NCBI GenBank assembly: GCA_963811265.1
Contig: CAWEQS010000019.1
Span: 62,001-126,000 of the forward strand
From: JAOUJD01 sp963811265
Lineage (GTDB): Bacteria > Pseudomonadota > Gammaproteobacteria > Burkholderiales > Burkholderiaceae_F
DNA: 64,000 nucleotides
Reading direction: 5' to 3'
Positions 53,517 through 62,173 of this stretch are shown piece after piece. A program made the translations under genes and the position numbers. The notes under the pieces are model-generated. The model did not search any database. It was not told the DNA's origin and saw nothing but the letters and a program-made list of their open reading frames with translations. Within the stretch, counting starts at the first letter, position 1. Each line of letters begins with the position of its first letter.

Positions 53517-55357
53517 CGTGGCCTCCCCTCGCGACGGCGGCGCAGGAAACCGACGATGCCGCCGGGGAACAGCACGACCAGCGCGACGATCGCCAGGCCG
53601 AGCACGAGCCGCCAGTGGTCCGTCGCCCGCACGAGCTCGGTCGACAGGCCGTGATACGCCAGCGCGCCGACGAGCGGCCCGCTCAGCGTCTGGAGCCCGC
53701 CGAGCAGGACCATGACCAGCGCGTCGACCGAGACGGGAATCGACAGCGCCGTCGGGAAGACCGCTCCCTTCTGCAACGCATGCAGCGCACCGGCCAGCCC
53801 GGCGAACAGTCCGCCGGCGGCGAAGGCGAGCCAGCGCACGCGCGCGACGTCGATGCCGAGCGCCTCGGCGCGCAGCGCGCTGTCGCGGGTGGCGCGCAGC
53901 GAGAAACCGAACGGCGCGACCGCCGCGCGGCGCAGCGCCAGCAGCGAAACGGCGACCACCCCGAGCGCGAGCCAGTAGAAGCCGAGCTCGCCGGCCAGCC
54001 CGGCCGGCAGCGACGACCACAGTCCGAGCACGCCGTTGTCGCCACCGGTGATGTCGACCCACTGGATCGCGGTCGACGACAGGATCTGCGCGAAGGCGAG
54101 GGTCAGCATGGCGGCGTAGACGCCGGCGGACCGCAGCACGACTACGCCGACGAGCAGCGCGGCCGCGGCGGCGGCGATCGGCCCGCCGATGAGCGCCAGC
54201 GCGAACGGGGCGTCGGCGAGCCGGATCGCGAGCGCGACGGCGTAGGCGCCGAGCCCGAAGAATGCCGCGTGACCGAACGACACGATGCCGCCGAGTCCCA
54301 TCGCGAAGTGGAGGCTGGCGGCCAGCAGCGCCGCGATCGCCATCTCCGTGGCGATCACGACGATGTAGTCGCCGACCACGAGCGGCAACAGCGCGGCGAC
54401 GGCGAACGCGGCGAGCCACAGCCACTTCGCGCGGGGCGGCAGCGGCACGAAGGGCGGGTGCGTCAGCGGCTTGCCCGGCGCCTCGGCCTGCGGGCGCCCG
54501 AGCAGGCCGTGCGGCCGCACGACCAGCACCACCGCCATCACGACGAAGATGAGCACCAGCGTCGACTGCGGCAGCCACCAGGTGCCGAACGCGTGCAGCA
54601 GCCCGATCGCGAGCGAGGCCCAGAGCGCGCCGGTGACGGACCCGAGCCCGCCGACCACCACGACCACGAAGGCCTCGACGAGGATCCCCATGTCCATCTG
54701 CAGGTTGACCGTCTCCCGCGGGATCTGCAGCGCGCCCGCGAGCCCGGCGAGGAACGCCCCGAGCGCGAACACGGTCGTGAACAGGACCGGCTCATTGATC
54801 CCGAGCGCACCCGCCGTCTCGCGATCCTGCGCCGACGCGCGGATCCAGACGCCCCAGCGCGTGCGTTTGAGAAGCCACGCAAGCAGGGCGAACACGAGCG
54901 GGCCGACGGCGATCAGGAACAGCGTGTACTCGGGAATGAACGCGCCGAAGAGCTCGACGCTTCCCGCCAGGCCGGGCGCCCGCGGCGCGAAGCGCTCCTC
55001 GGGTCCCCAGGCGACGAGCACGAGGTCCTGGACGACGAGCACGAGCCCGAAGGTCGCGAGCAGCTGGAAGATCTCGGGCGCCGCATAGATCCGCCGCAGC
55101 ACCACGACTTCGATCACCACGCCGACCAGCGCGACCGCCAGCGCGGCGACCAGCAGCCCGGAGAAGAATCCGATCGGCGTCGACGGCAGCGCGGCGGTGA
55201 CCGTCGACGCCACGTAGGCGCCCACCATGTAGAGCGACCCATGCGCGAAATTGACGACCCGCGTGACGCCGAAGATCAGCGTCAACCCGGCGCTGAGCAG
55301 GAACAGCGTCGAGCCGTACGACAGGCCCGCGACGAACTGGCCGAAGATCAGGTCCAC
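53513..55357 (-). CDS. fused LivH-LivM branched-chain amino-acid permease
   Basis: A 614-residue permease joining both membrane subunits of a Liv importer. Residues 1-290 are LivH-like (GLSYGSTLFLLSAGLTLIFG, VVNFAHGSLYMVGAYVA, VVVVGGLGSVTGALWASLAIG). A linker (PQAEAPGKPLTHPPFVPLPP) follows, then LivM-like residues 320-614 (LGGIVSFGHAAFFGLGAYAVA, RATRDSALRAEALGIDVARVRW, VMVLLGGLQTLSGPLVGA). The two are normally separate genes; fused forms are known but less common. The frame is intact through the junction. It follows the substrate-binding protein after 31 bases. Confidence 0.9.
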   Translation of the reverse strand: MDLIFGQFVAGLSYGSTLFLLSAGLTLIFGVTRVVNFAHGSLYMVGAYVASTVTAALPSTPIGFFSGLLVAALAVALVGVVIEVVVLRRIYAAPEIFQLLATFGLVLVVQDLVLVAWGPEERFAPRAPGLAGSVELFGAFIPEYTLFLIAVGPLVFALLAWLLKRTRWGVWIRASAQDRETAGALGINEPVLFTTVFALGAFLAGLAGALQIPRETVNLQMDMGILVEAFVVVVVGGLGSVTGALWASLAIGLLHAFGTWWLPQSTLVLIFVVMAVVLVVRPHGLLGRPQAEAPGKPLTHPPFVPLPPRAKWLWLAAFAVAALLPLVVGDYIVVIATEMAIAALLAASLHFAMGLGGIVSFGHAAFFGLGAYAVALAIRLADAPFALALIGGPIAAAAAALLVGVVVLRSAGVYAAMLTLAFAQILSSTAIQWVDITGGDNGVLGLWSSLPAGLAGELGFYWLALGVVAVSLLALRRAAVAPFGFSLRATRDSALRAEALGIDVARVRWLAFAAGGLFAGLAGALHALQKGAVFPTALSIPVSVDALVMVLLGGLQTLSGPLVGALAYHGLSTELVRATDHWRLVLGLAIVALVVLFPGGIVGFLRRRREGRPR

Positions 55358-55388
55358 GTGGAATCGGGCGGCCCGTCAGCCGCCTGCG

Positions 55389-56597
55389 TCACTTCTGCGC
55401 TTCGGCAGGGCGGCGCCTGGCGGCCTCGGCCTCCGTGGGCAGGAACTTCGCGCCATCGGCGTAGCGCCAGTCGACCATCGTTCCCCTGCCGTCGCGCACG
55501 CCGAGCTTGCCGACGAAGGCGCCCATCGTCGACTGGTGGTCGACGCGGCGGAACATGACCGGGCCGAAGGGCGTCGTCCACGCGAGCCCGCGCATGGCCG
55601 CGATCAGCTTCTCGGTGTCGGTCGACTTCGCCTTCTTCAGCGCCTCGAAGATCGCGGTGAAGGTCGAATACCCGACGACCGAGCCCAGGCGCGGGTTGTC
55701 GTTGTAGCGCTTGTAGTACGCGTTGAAGAACTTCGCGTGTTCGGGTGTGGCGATCTGGTCCCACGGATAGCCCGTGACGATCCAGCCCTTCGGCGTCTCG
55801 TCCTTCAGCACGTCGAGGTACTCGGGCTCGCCCGACAGCAGGCTGACGACCGGCACGCGCGGGAACAGCCCGCGCAGGTTGCCCTCGCGCACCAGGCGCG
55901 GCAGGTCGGCGCCGAAGGTCACGTTGAAGATCGCCTCGGGCCGCGCCGCGAGGATGGCCTGCACCGTGCTCGCCGCCTCCAGCTTGCCGAGCGCCGGCCA
56001 CTGTTCGGCGACGAACTCGACGTCCGGCCGGCGCGCCTTCAGCAGCGCCTTGAAGCTCGTCACGGCCGACTGGCCGTACTCGTAGTTCGGCGCGATGATG
56101 GCCCAGCGCTTCGCCGGCAGCTTCGCCGCCTCGTCGACCAGCATCGCCGACTGCATGAACGTGCTCGGACGCAGCCGGAACGTGTAGCGGTTGCCCTTCT
56201 CCCACACCATGGCGTCGGTCAGCGGCTCGGCGGCGACGAACAGCACTTTCGAGCGCAGCGCGAAGTCGGCGACGGCCAGCCCGACGTTCGACAGGAAGGT
56301 GCCGGCCAGCAGCGCCACCTTTTCATTCGACACGAGCTCGGTCGCGAGGCGAATCGCGTCCTCCGGCTTGCCGGCGTCGTCCCGCGAGACCACCTCGATC
56401 CGCCGCCCCAGCACGCCGCCCGCCGCGTTCGCTTCCTCGACGGCGAGCTGCCATCCCATGCGATACGGGATCGTGAACTGCGGGATGGTGGAGTAGCTGT
56501 TGATCTCGCCGATGCGGATCGGGCCGGCCTGCGCGAACGACCGCGACAGCGGTGTCGCCAGCGCAGCCAGCGCGAGAAGCTCACGACGCGTGGTCAT
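55389..56597 (-). CDS. ABC transporter substrate-binding protein (Leu/Ile/Val family)
   Basis: A 402-residue periplasmic binding protein with a Tat-like signal (MTTRRELLALAALATPLSRS, cleavage near residue 23, FAQAG). The mature protein has two lobes of the peripla_BP_6 type: GPIRIGEINSYSTIPQFTIP, AGGVLGRRIEVVSRDDAGKPE and FGPVMFRRVDHQSTMGAFVG. Ligand is probably an amino acid or an aromatic or short-chain acid; this cannot be settled from sequence. It heads the transporter operon and is divergent from fdxA with about 120 bases between. Confidence 0.9.
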   Translation of the reverse strand: MTTRRELLALAALATPLSRSFAQAGPIRIGEINSYSTIPQFTIPYRMGWQLAVEEANAAGGVLGRRIEVVSRDDAGKPEDAIRLATELVSNEKVALLAGTFLSNVGLAVADFALRSKVLFVAAEPLTDAMVWEKGNRYTFRLRPSTFMQSAMLVDEAAKLPAKRWAIIAPNYEYGQSAVTSFKALLKARRPDVEFVAEQWPALGKLEAASTVQAILAARPEAIFNVTFGADLPRLVREGNLRGLFPRVPVVSLLSGEPEYLDVLKDETPKGWIVTGYPWDQIATPEHAKFFNAYYKRYNDNPRLGSVVGYSTFTAIFEALKKAKSTDTEKLIAAMRGLAWTTPFGPVMFRRVDHQSTMGAFVGKLGVRDGRGTMVDWRYADGAKFLPTEAEAARRRPAEAQK

Positions 56598-56717
56598 CGG
56601 AATGGCCTTGTTGTCAGAGGGAAAACACGCGGGGCGACCGAACCCCGTCAGCTAGAATACCGGCTTTGCACGGTGCGCGTTCCTGCCTTCCACCGTGCCT
56701 TCGATGGAGCCCTGAGG

Positions 56718-57041
56718 ATGACGCACGTCGTCGTCGAATCGTGCATCAAGTGCAAGTACACCGACTGCGTCGACGTCTGCCCCGTCGACTGCTTTCGCGA
56801 AGGTCCGAACATGCTGTCGATCGACCCGGACGAGTGCATCGACTGCGCGGTGTGCATCCCGGAGTGTCCCGTCAACGCGATCTATGCGGAAGAGGACGTC
56901 CCGGAGGACCAGCGCGACTTCATCCCGCTGAACGCGGAGCTCGCCAAGCAGTGGCCCGCGATCACGCGCATGAAGCCCCACCCCGCCGATGCGGACGAGT
57001 GGAAAGACGTGCGTGACAAGCGTCACTTGCTGGAACGTTGA
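56718..57041 (+). CDS. fdxA: ferredoxin FdxA (7Fe type)
   Basis: A 107-residue ferredoxin with a [3Fe-4S] and a [4Fe-4S] cluster. Cluster ligands are in CIKCKYTDCVDVCPVDCF (residues 9-26) and CIDCAVCIPECPVNAI (40-55). The C-terminal extension (EDVPEDQRDFIPLNAELAKQW) is typical of FdxA. It is a low-potential electron carrier in the cytoplasm. ATG 56718 follows GAGGATG closely. The gene stands alone; about 200 bases separate it from phaZ. Confidence 0.95.
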   Translation: MTHVVVESCIKCKYTDCVDVCPVDCFREGPNMLSIDPDECIDCAVCIPECPVNAIYAEEDVPEDQRDFIPLNAELAKQWPAITRMKPHPADADEWKDVRDKRHLLER

Positions 57042-57116
57042 TTGCCCACGCCTCCCCCGAAGAGGGCCATTGGTTCCGCTATCCGGTCCCCGGTCTCGGT
57101 GGCCGTCTCAGTGAAA

Positions 57117-57145
57117 TTGCTTATGCCGTGCCTACCGCGCATAAT
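57117..57145 (+). promoter_or_regulatory. sigma70-type promoter for phaZ
   Basis: TTGCTT (57117-57122) and CATAAT (57140-57145) are spaced by 17 bases, pointing towards phaZ about 100 bases away. The rest of the fdxA-phaZ gap has only short GC inverted repeats. Confidence 0.5.
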
Positions 57146-57242
57146 TGGCCGCGAACGCTTGGCCGTTTTGGGTGGAGCCGGCCGCAAGAGCCGGTCGATT
57201 GCATGGGGACTTTCGAGGAGTACGCGTTGACCGGAGAGTGCC

Positions 57243-58478
57243 GTGCTTTATCACCTGCATGAACTGCAGCGTCGATTCCTCAATCCCCTGTCGGTGTGGG
57301 CCCAGGCCACATCGGAACTCTTCACCAGCCCCTACAGCCCGCTCGCGTACACCCCGGTTTCGCGCCGCCTGGCGGCCGGCTACGACCTGCTGCACCGCGT
57401 CGGGAAGTACTACGAAAAGCCCGAGTTCGGCCTGCGCACCACCACGGTCGGCGGCAAGGAAGTCCCGATCGTCGAAGAGACGCTGGAGACCAAGCCGTTC
57501 TGCCGCCTGCTGCACTTCAAGCGCGTGTGGCCGAACGGCATGGGCAAGCGCCCGGCCGACCCGAAGGTCCTGATCGTCGCGCCGCTGTCGGGGCACCACG
57601 CCACGCTGTTGCGCGACACGGTCCGCGCGCTGCTGCCCGATCACGACATCTGCATCACCGACTGGACCGACGCGCGCCTGGTGCCGCTGGCCCAGGGCCC
57701 CTTCCACCTGGATGACTACGTCGAGTACGTGATGGACTTCATCCGGATCCTCGGGCCGGACGTCCACGTGATCTCGGTGTGCCAGCCGACCGTGCCGGTG
57801 CTGGCGGCAGTCTCCCTGATGGCCACCGCCAAGGATCCGAAGCTGCCGCGCTCGATGACGATGATGGGCGGGCCGATCGACACGCGCCGCAATCCGACGC
57901 AGGTCAACGCGCTGGCCAAGCGCAAGAACTTCGACTGGTTCGAGAACAACGTGGTGTTCAAGGTGCCGTCGGCCCATCCGGGCTACCTGCGCAAGGTGTA
58001 TCCGGGTTTCCTGCAGCACGCCGGCTTCGTCGCGATGAACCCGGATCGCCACCTGAACTCGCACTGGGATTACTACCTCGACCTCGTCAAGGGCGACATG
58101 GACGACGTCGACGGCCATCGCAAGTTCTACGACGAGTACAACGCCGTCATGGACCTGCCGGCCGAGTATTACCTGGACACCATCAAGGTCGTGTTCCAGG
58201 AGCACCGCCTGCCGAACGGCACGTGGGAGGTGCGCGGCAAGCTGGTGCGGCCGCAGGACATCCGCAGCGTCGCGCTGTTCACCATCGAAGGCGAACTCGA
58301 CGACATCTCCGGCAGCGGCCAGACGCAGGCCGCGCACGACCTCTGCGCGAACATCCCGAAGGCGAAGCAGAAGCACCTGACCGCCGAGGGCGCCGGGCAC
58401 TACGGCATCTTCAGCGGCCGTCGCTGGCGCGAGCAGATCGCGCCGCAGATCCGCGACTTCATCCGCGCCAGCGCCTGA
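57243..58478 (+). CDS. phaZ: intracellular polyhydroxyalkanoate depolymerase PhaZ
   Basis: A 411-residue enzyme that mobilises PHA granules. The N-terminus (MLYHLHELQRRFLNPLSVWA) and the block VLIVAPLSGHHATLLRDTVR match intracellular PhaZ. The nucleophile is a cysteine in HVISVCQPTVPVLAAV, the usual lipase-box variant in this family, and AGHYGIFSGRRWREQI has the catalytic histidine. The start is GTG 57243 behind GGAGAG; a predicted promoter lies about 100 bases upstream. It fits the PHA-system gene at 44.5 kb, though no synthase is in the window. Confidence 0.92.
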   Translation: MLYHLHELQRRFLNPLSVWAQATSELFTSPYSPLAYTPVSRRLAAGYDLLHRVGKYYEKPEFGLRTTTVGGKEVPIVEETLETKPFCRLLHFKRVWPNGMGKRPADPKVLIVAPLSGHHATLLRDTVRALLPDHDICITDWTDARLVPLAQGPFHLDDYVEYVMDFIRILGPDVHVISVCQPTVPVLAAVSLMATAKDPKLPRSMTMMGGPIDTRRNPTQVNALAKRKNFDWFENNVVFKVPSAHPGYLRKVYPGFLQHAGFVAMNPDRHLNSHWDYYLDLVKGDMDDVDGHRKFYDEYNAVMDLPAEYYLDTIKVVFQEHRLPNGTWEVRGKLVRPQDIRSVALFTIEGELDDISGSGQTQAAHDLCANIPKAKQKHLTAEGAGHYGIFSGRRWREQIAPQIRDFIRASA

Positions 58479-58548
58479 TCGCGGGCGCCGCGGCGCGGCG
58501 CCCCTCGGCGATAATCGCGCTTCGCCCCGTCTCCTGCCCGGGCGCCGC

Positions 58549-59235
58549 ATGACCGCCCCCACCTGTTCCTCTCCGCTTGCCGACGCGATCGACGCGCTGC
58601 TGCCGCAGACGCAGTGCACGAAGTGCGGTTACGCCGGCTGCCGCCCGTATGCCGAGGCGATCGCCGCGGGGAGCGCGCCGATCAACCAGTGCCCTCCCGG
58701 CGGAGCGGCAGGCATCGCCGAACTCGCCGTGCTGCTGCGCCGTCCGGCGCTGCCGCTGAACCCGGCCAACGGCATCGAAAAGCCACTCACCGTCGCCGTG
58801 ATCGACGAGACGCTGTGCATCGGCTGCACGCTGTGCATCCAGGCCTGCCCGGTGGACTGCATCGTTGGTGCGCCGACGAAGATGCACACCGTGATCGAGT
58901 CGCAGTGCACTGGCTGCGACCTGTGCCTTCCACCGTGCCCGATGGACTGCATCGCAATGGTTCCGGTGCAGCCGCTGCGCGCCTGGACGCGCGCCGACGC
59001 GGAGGCGGCACGCCATCGCTACGCCGAGCGCAACGCGCGCCGCGCCAGCGGGAAGGCCCGCAACGAGAGGCGCCTCGCGGAGAAGGCGGTGGCCAAGCTC
59101 GCCGAACTGGATGCGCGGGACGACCTGACGGCCGAGCAGGTCGCCCGCAGGAAGTCCGTCGTCGAAGCCGCCCTCGCCCGCGCGCGCGCCCGCCGCGCCG
59201 CTTCTCCTTCGCCCACACCATCCGCATCCGAATGA
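58549..59235 (+). CDS. rsxB: RnfB/RsxB-type electron-transport ferredoxin
   Basis: A 228-residue iron-sulfur protein. An N-terminal Fes domain (residues 23-50, CTKCGYAGCRPYAEAIA...CPPGG) is followed by two [4Fe-4S] motifs, CIGCTLCIQACPVDCI and CTGCDLCLPPCPMDCI, at about 92-141. The rest is an Arg/Ala-rich helix (RADAEAARHRYAERNARRAS). It lacks the N-terminal membrane anchor of classical RnfB, as in many Betaproteobacteria. The partners rnfA, C, D, E and G are absent here. nth follows in an ATGA overlap, a common arrangement. Confidence 0.85.
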   Translation: MTAPTCSSPLADAIDALLPQTQCTKCGYAGCRPYAEAIAAGSAPINQCPPGGAAGIAELAVLLRRPALPLNPANGIEKPLTVAVIDETLCIGCTLCIQACPVDCIVGAPTKMHTVIESQCTGCDLCLPPCPMDCIAMVPVQPLRAWTRADAEAARHRYAERNARRASGKARNERRLAEKAVAKLAELDARDDLTAEQVARRKSVVEAALARARARRAASPSPTPSASE

Positions 59236-59918
59236 ATCCTGCAAAGCGGCGCGCGATCTACGAGACGCTGCGCAAACTGAATCCGCACCCGACCACCGAG
59301 CTTGAGTTCTCGACGCCGTTCGAGCTGCTGGTGTCCGTCGTGCTGTCGGCGCAGGCGACCGACAAGAGCGTGAACGCGGCCACCCGGGTGCTCTACAAGG
59401 TCGCCAACACGCCGGCTGGCGATCGTCGAGCTGGGCGAGGAGACGACTGACCGAGTACATCAAGACGATCGGACTCTTCAGGACAAAGGCGAAGAACGTC
59501 ATCGCGGCTGTCCCGTCTTCTGCTCGAGCGCCACGGCGGCGAAGTGCCGCGCGAGCGCGAAGCCCTCGAGGCGCTGCCCGGCGTTGGCCGCAAGACGGCG
59601 AACGTGGTCCTGAACACCGCCTTCGGCCAGCCGACGATCGCGGTCGACACGCACATCTTTCGGGTGTCGAACCGCATCAACCTCGCGCCGGGCGACACGG
59701 TCGACGAAGTCGAGGCGCGGCTGGAGAAATTCACGCCGGACGAGTTCAGGAAGGACGCGCACCACTGGCTGATCCTGCACGGCCGCTACATCTGCAAGGC
59801 CCGCACGCCCGAGTGCTGGCGCTGCCCGATCGCGGCGTGGTGCGAGTACAAGCCGAAGACGCCCGCGCCACGGGCGCCGGCGCGTCTGTTGCCCGGCCCG
59901 TCCGCAGCCGACGACTAG
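59232..59918 (+). CDS. nth: endonuclease III, with three frameshifts
   Basis: A DNA glycosylase/AP lyase for oxidised pyrimidines. The N-terminus (MNPAKRRAIYETLRKLNPHP; STPFELLVSVVLSAQATDKS) is intact to about 59415. The C-terminus (EALPGVGRKTANVVLNTAFG with the catalytic lysine, VDTHIFRVSNRI, HHWLILHGRYICKARTPECW and CPIAAWC for the [4Fe-4S] cluster) is intact from about 59520. Between them the reading shifts three times, near 59417, 59444 and 59513, each fixed by removing one base; the repaired protein is about 227 residues. Three insertions in 100 bases suggest a local sequence error. It overlaps the rnfB-like stop. Confidence 0.88.
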
Positions 59919-59925
59919 GACGACG

Positions 59926-60372
59926 ATGTTCAATCCATCGAAGGATGAGGTCCGCCGCTTCTTCTGCGACGCGTGGAGCAAGCACCGCGCCGGCAGCGTG
60001 CTGACGCCGCTCGAAGCGATCGCCGTCGACTGGATACGCCAGCATCCCGAGTACCAGGACGAACTGGCCGACTCCGCAGCGGCGGTCGCCCGCAACTACA
60101 GCGTCGACGAGGGGCGTACCAATCCCTTCCTGCACCTGTCGATGCACCTCGCGATCGCGGAGCAGCTGTCCGTGGACCAGCCGCCCGGCATCCGGGCCGC
60201 CTACCGCAGGCTCGCGGAGCGGCGCGGCGACGAGCACGCCGCCGCCCACGCGGTGATGGACTGCCTCGGCGAGGTGGTGTGGACAGCGCAGCGGTCGGGC
60301 TCGCCCCTGCCGCCGGACGAGATGACGGCGCGCTACCTCGAGTGCCTCGAGCGCCAGGCCGGCGCCGACTGA
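59926..60372 (+). CDS. DUF1841 family protein
   Basis: A 148-residue soluble protein with the DUF1841 pattern: MFNPSKDEVRRFFCDAWSKH, DWIRQHPEYQDEL, then NPFLHLSMHLAIAEQLSVDQPPGI and HAVMDCLGEVVWTAQRSG. Two conserved histidines in LSMHLAIAEQ and AAHAVMDCLG suggest a metal- or ligand-binding helical fold, but no function is known. It often lies next to nth in Betaproteobacteria, as here (seven bases apart). Confidence 0.85.
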   Translation: MFNPSKDEVRRFFCDAWSKHRAGSVLTPLEAIAVDWIRQHPEYQDELADSAAAVARNYSVDEGRTNPFLHLSMHLAIAEQLSVDQPPGIRAAYRRLAERRGDEHAAAHAVMDCLGEVVWTAQRSGSPLPPDEMTARYLECLERQAGAD

Positions 60373-60380
60373 GCTGCACC

Positions 60381-60406
60381 AAAGAAAAACGGGCCTGGCG
60401 GCCCGT
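60381..60406 (-). terminator. rho-independent terminator of the cytochrome genes
   Basis: On the minus strand ACGGGCC and GGCCCGT pair around a four-base loop and are followed by TTTTTCTTT. It lies 28 bases after the stop of the second cytochrome gene and close to the convergent DUF1841 stop. Confidence 0.8.
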
Positions 60407-60433
60407 TCGTCCCGACGTTCCCTCGTCCCGCGC

Positions 60434-60760
60434 TCAGCGCTTCTCGTTGTTCAGCGGGCCGGGCAGGCTCGACAGGTAGGCCGCGAGGTTGCGGATGTCG
60501 TCGCGCGACAGCGGCTTGGCCAGGCCCGCCATGATGGCGTTCTTGCGCGCGCCGGTCTGGTAGTCGCGCAGCGCCTTTTCCAGGTAGTCGACGTACTGGC
60601 CGGCGAGCTTCGGATAGGTCGGATCGACCGCGGTGACGAAGTCCTTGCCGTGGCAGGCGGCGCACTGCTGCTGCGCCAGCTGCTCGCCCTTCTTGGCATC
60701 CGCGGCAATCGCCGGCTGCGCCGCGATTGCCAGCGCGAAGATGATCAGGCTGCGTTTCAT
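60434..60760 (-). CDS. exported class I cytochrome c
   Basis: A 108-residue periplasmic cytochrome with a signal peptide (residues 1-20, FALAIAAQPAIAA) and one haem-binding CAACH motif at residues 33-37. The axial methionine is probably in KNAIMAGLAKPL. Size and pattern are like half of a cytochrome c4 or a c5-type protein. It lies 15 bases downstream of another cytochrome gene of similar size, so together they could act like a split c4 or form a small electron-transfer pair. Confidence 0.88.
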   Translation of the reverse strand: MKRSLIIFALAIAAQPAIAADAKKGEQLAQQQCAACHGKDFVTAVDPTYPKLAGQYVDYLEKALRDYQTGARKNAIMAGLAKPLSRDDIRNLAAYLSSLPGPLNNEKR

Positions 60761-60775
60761 CGTTTCGCTCCCAGG

Positions 60776-61111
60776 TTAGCGGCCACGCTGGGCGTAGTAC
60801 GCCGCCACGGACGCGATCTCGTCGTCGGTCAGGCCCTTGGCCACGCCGATCATCGTCGGATGCTTGCGGTCGCCCTGGCGGTAGGACTTCAGCGCCGCTT
60901 CGATGTACTGCTGCGACTGGCCGCCGATCTTCGGCACCCGGTAGACCTGCGGGAACGAGGCCTGGTACCCGGGGATGGAGTGGCAGCCGATGCACGTCGA
61001 CACCGGCGCTGCGGCCACGCTGGCTGGCGCGCCGGTCTTCTTTTCTTGTGCCACCGCGGCGAACGACATCGTCGCGGCCGTCGCAAGCAGCAGGATTCGG
61101 GAAAGTTTCAT
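60776..61111 (-). CDS. exported class I cytochrome c
   Basis: A 111-residue periplasmic cytochrome with a signal peptide (residues 1-22, LLATAATMSFAAVAQ), a short Ala/Pro linker, and a haem site CIGCH at residues 40-44 followed by SIPGYQASFP. The axial methionine is probably in KHPTMIGVAKGLTDDE. ATG 61111 is chosen at the signal peptide; 40 open codons upstream are not signal-like. It is first of the two-cytochrome operon, divergent from the moxR-type gene. Confidence 0.87.
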   Translation of the reverse strand: MKLSRILLLATAATMSFAAVAQEKKTGAPASVAAAPVSTCIGCHSIPGYQASFPQVYRVPKIGGQSQQYIEAALKSYRQGDRKHPTMIGVAKGLTDDEIASVAAYYAQRGR

Positions 61112-61305
61112 CCGGATGATCCGTCTTGGAGGTTGAGTCTCTTGGTTGTGGTGACTGCCGCGCGGGCTGGCGCCCCGCTGCCTCCCCGTAAAGCAGCGCG
61201 CGATTGTAGCGGAGTGGTTCGCCTGCGGCACCCCTCGGGCCCGTGCGCCGCGGCCGGGCGAACCCGGTGCGTATACTCGATCGGGCCCTGCCAGCCCCCT
61301 CCCGA

Positions 61306-62169
61306 ATGGCCCGAATGTCCCCGATGCCCCGCTTCGAAGGTTCCAGCACTTACGTCGCCACCGACGACCTCAAACTCGCCGTCAACGCCGCCCTGACCCT
61401 GCAGCGCCCGCTGCTGATCAAGGGCGAGCCGGGCACGGGCAAGACCATGCTGGCCGAGGAAGTCGCCACGGCGCTGGGCATGCCGCTGCTGGCGTGGCAC
61501 ATCAAGTCGACCACGAAGGCGCAGCAGGGCCTGTACGAGTACGACGCGGTGTCCCGCCTGCGCGATTCGCAGCTCGGCGACGCGCGCGTGCAGGCGATCG
61601 AGAACTACATCGTCAAGGGCGTGCTGTGGCAGGCCTTCGATTCGCCCGAGCCGGCGGTGCTGCTGATCGACGAGATCGACAAGGCCGACATCGAGTTCCC
61701 GAACGACCTCCTGCGTGAACTCGACCGCATGGAGTTCTTCGTCTACGAGACGCGGCAGACCATCCGGGCGCGCCACCGGCCGCTGGTGGTGATCACGTCC
61801 AACAACGAGAAGGAGCTGCCCGACGCGTTCCTGCGGCGCTGCTTCTTCCACTACATCAAGTTCCCGGACAAGGACACGATGCAGTCCATCGTGGACGTCC
61901 ACTTTCCCGGGCTGCGCAAGGAGCTGCTGCAGAACGCGCTGGCGGTGTTCTTCGGCGTGCGCGACCTGCCGGGACTCAAGAAGAAGCCGTCGACGTCGGA
62001 ACTGCTCGACTGGCTGAAGCTGCTGGTCGCCGAGGAGATTCCGCCGGAAGTGCTGCGCTCGAAGGACGACAAGCTCGCGGTGCCGCCGCTCGCCGGCGCT
62101 CTGCTGAAGAACGAGCAGGACATGCACCTGTTCGAGCGGCTGGTCTTCATGGCACGCAACAACCGCTGA
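61306..62169 (+). CDS. MoxR family AAA+ ATPase
   Basis: A 287-residue AAA+ ATPase of the MoxR/CoxD type, which works with VWA-domain proteins to remodel or insert cofactors into targets. Walker A is GEPGTGKT at residues 40-47, Walker B is AVLLIDEIDKAD, sensor 1 is VVITSNNEKELPDAF, followed by the arginine finger RRCFFHYIKFP. Three nearby starts exist (61306, 61315, 61324); the last begins MPRFEGSSTYVATDDLK, closest to homologues, so the true start may be 61324. Its VWA partner is 600 bases downstream, separated by a GNAT gene. Confidence 0.9.
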   Translation: MARMSPMPRFEGSSTYVATDDLKLAVNAALTLQRPLLIKGEPGTGKTMLAEEVATALGMPLLAWHIKSTTKAQQGLYEYDAVSRLRDSQLGDARVQAIENYIVKGVLWQAFDSPEPAVLLIDEIDKADIEFPNDLLRELDRMEFFVYETRQTIRARHRPLVVITSNNEKELPDAFLRRCFFHYIKFPDKDTMQSIVDVHFPGLRKELLQNALAVFFGVRDLPGLKKKPSTSELLDWLKLLVAEEIPPEVLRSKDDKLAVPPLAGALLKNEQDMHLFERLVFMARNNR

Positions 62170-62173
62170 CGCG

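Noticed and set aside
53615..55558. Long plus-strand frame opposite the fused permease
   Set aside because: It is Arg/Gln/Glu-rich antisense sequence; the minus-strand permease has full family motifs.
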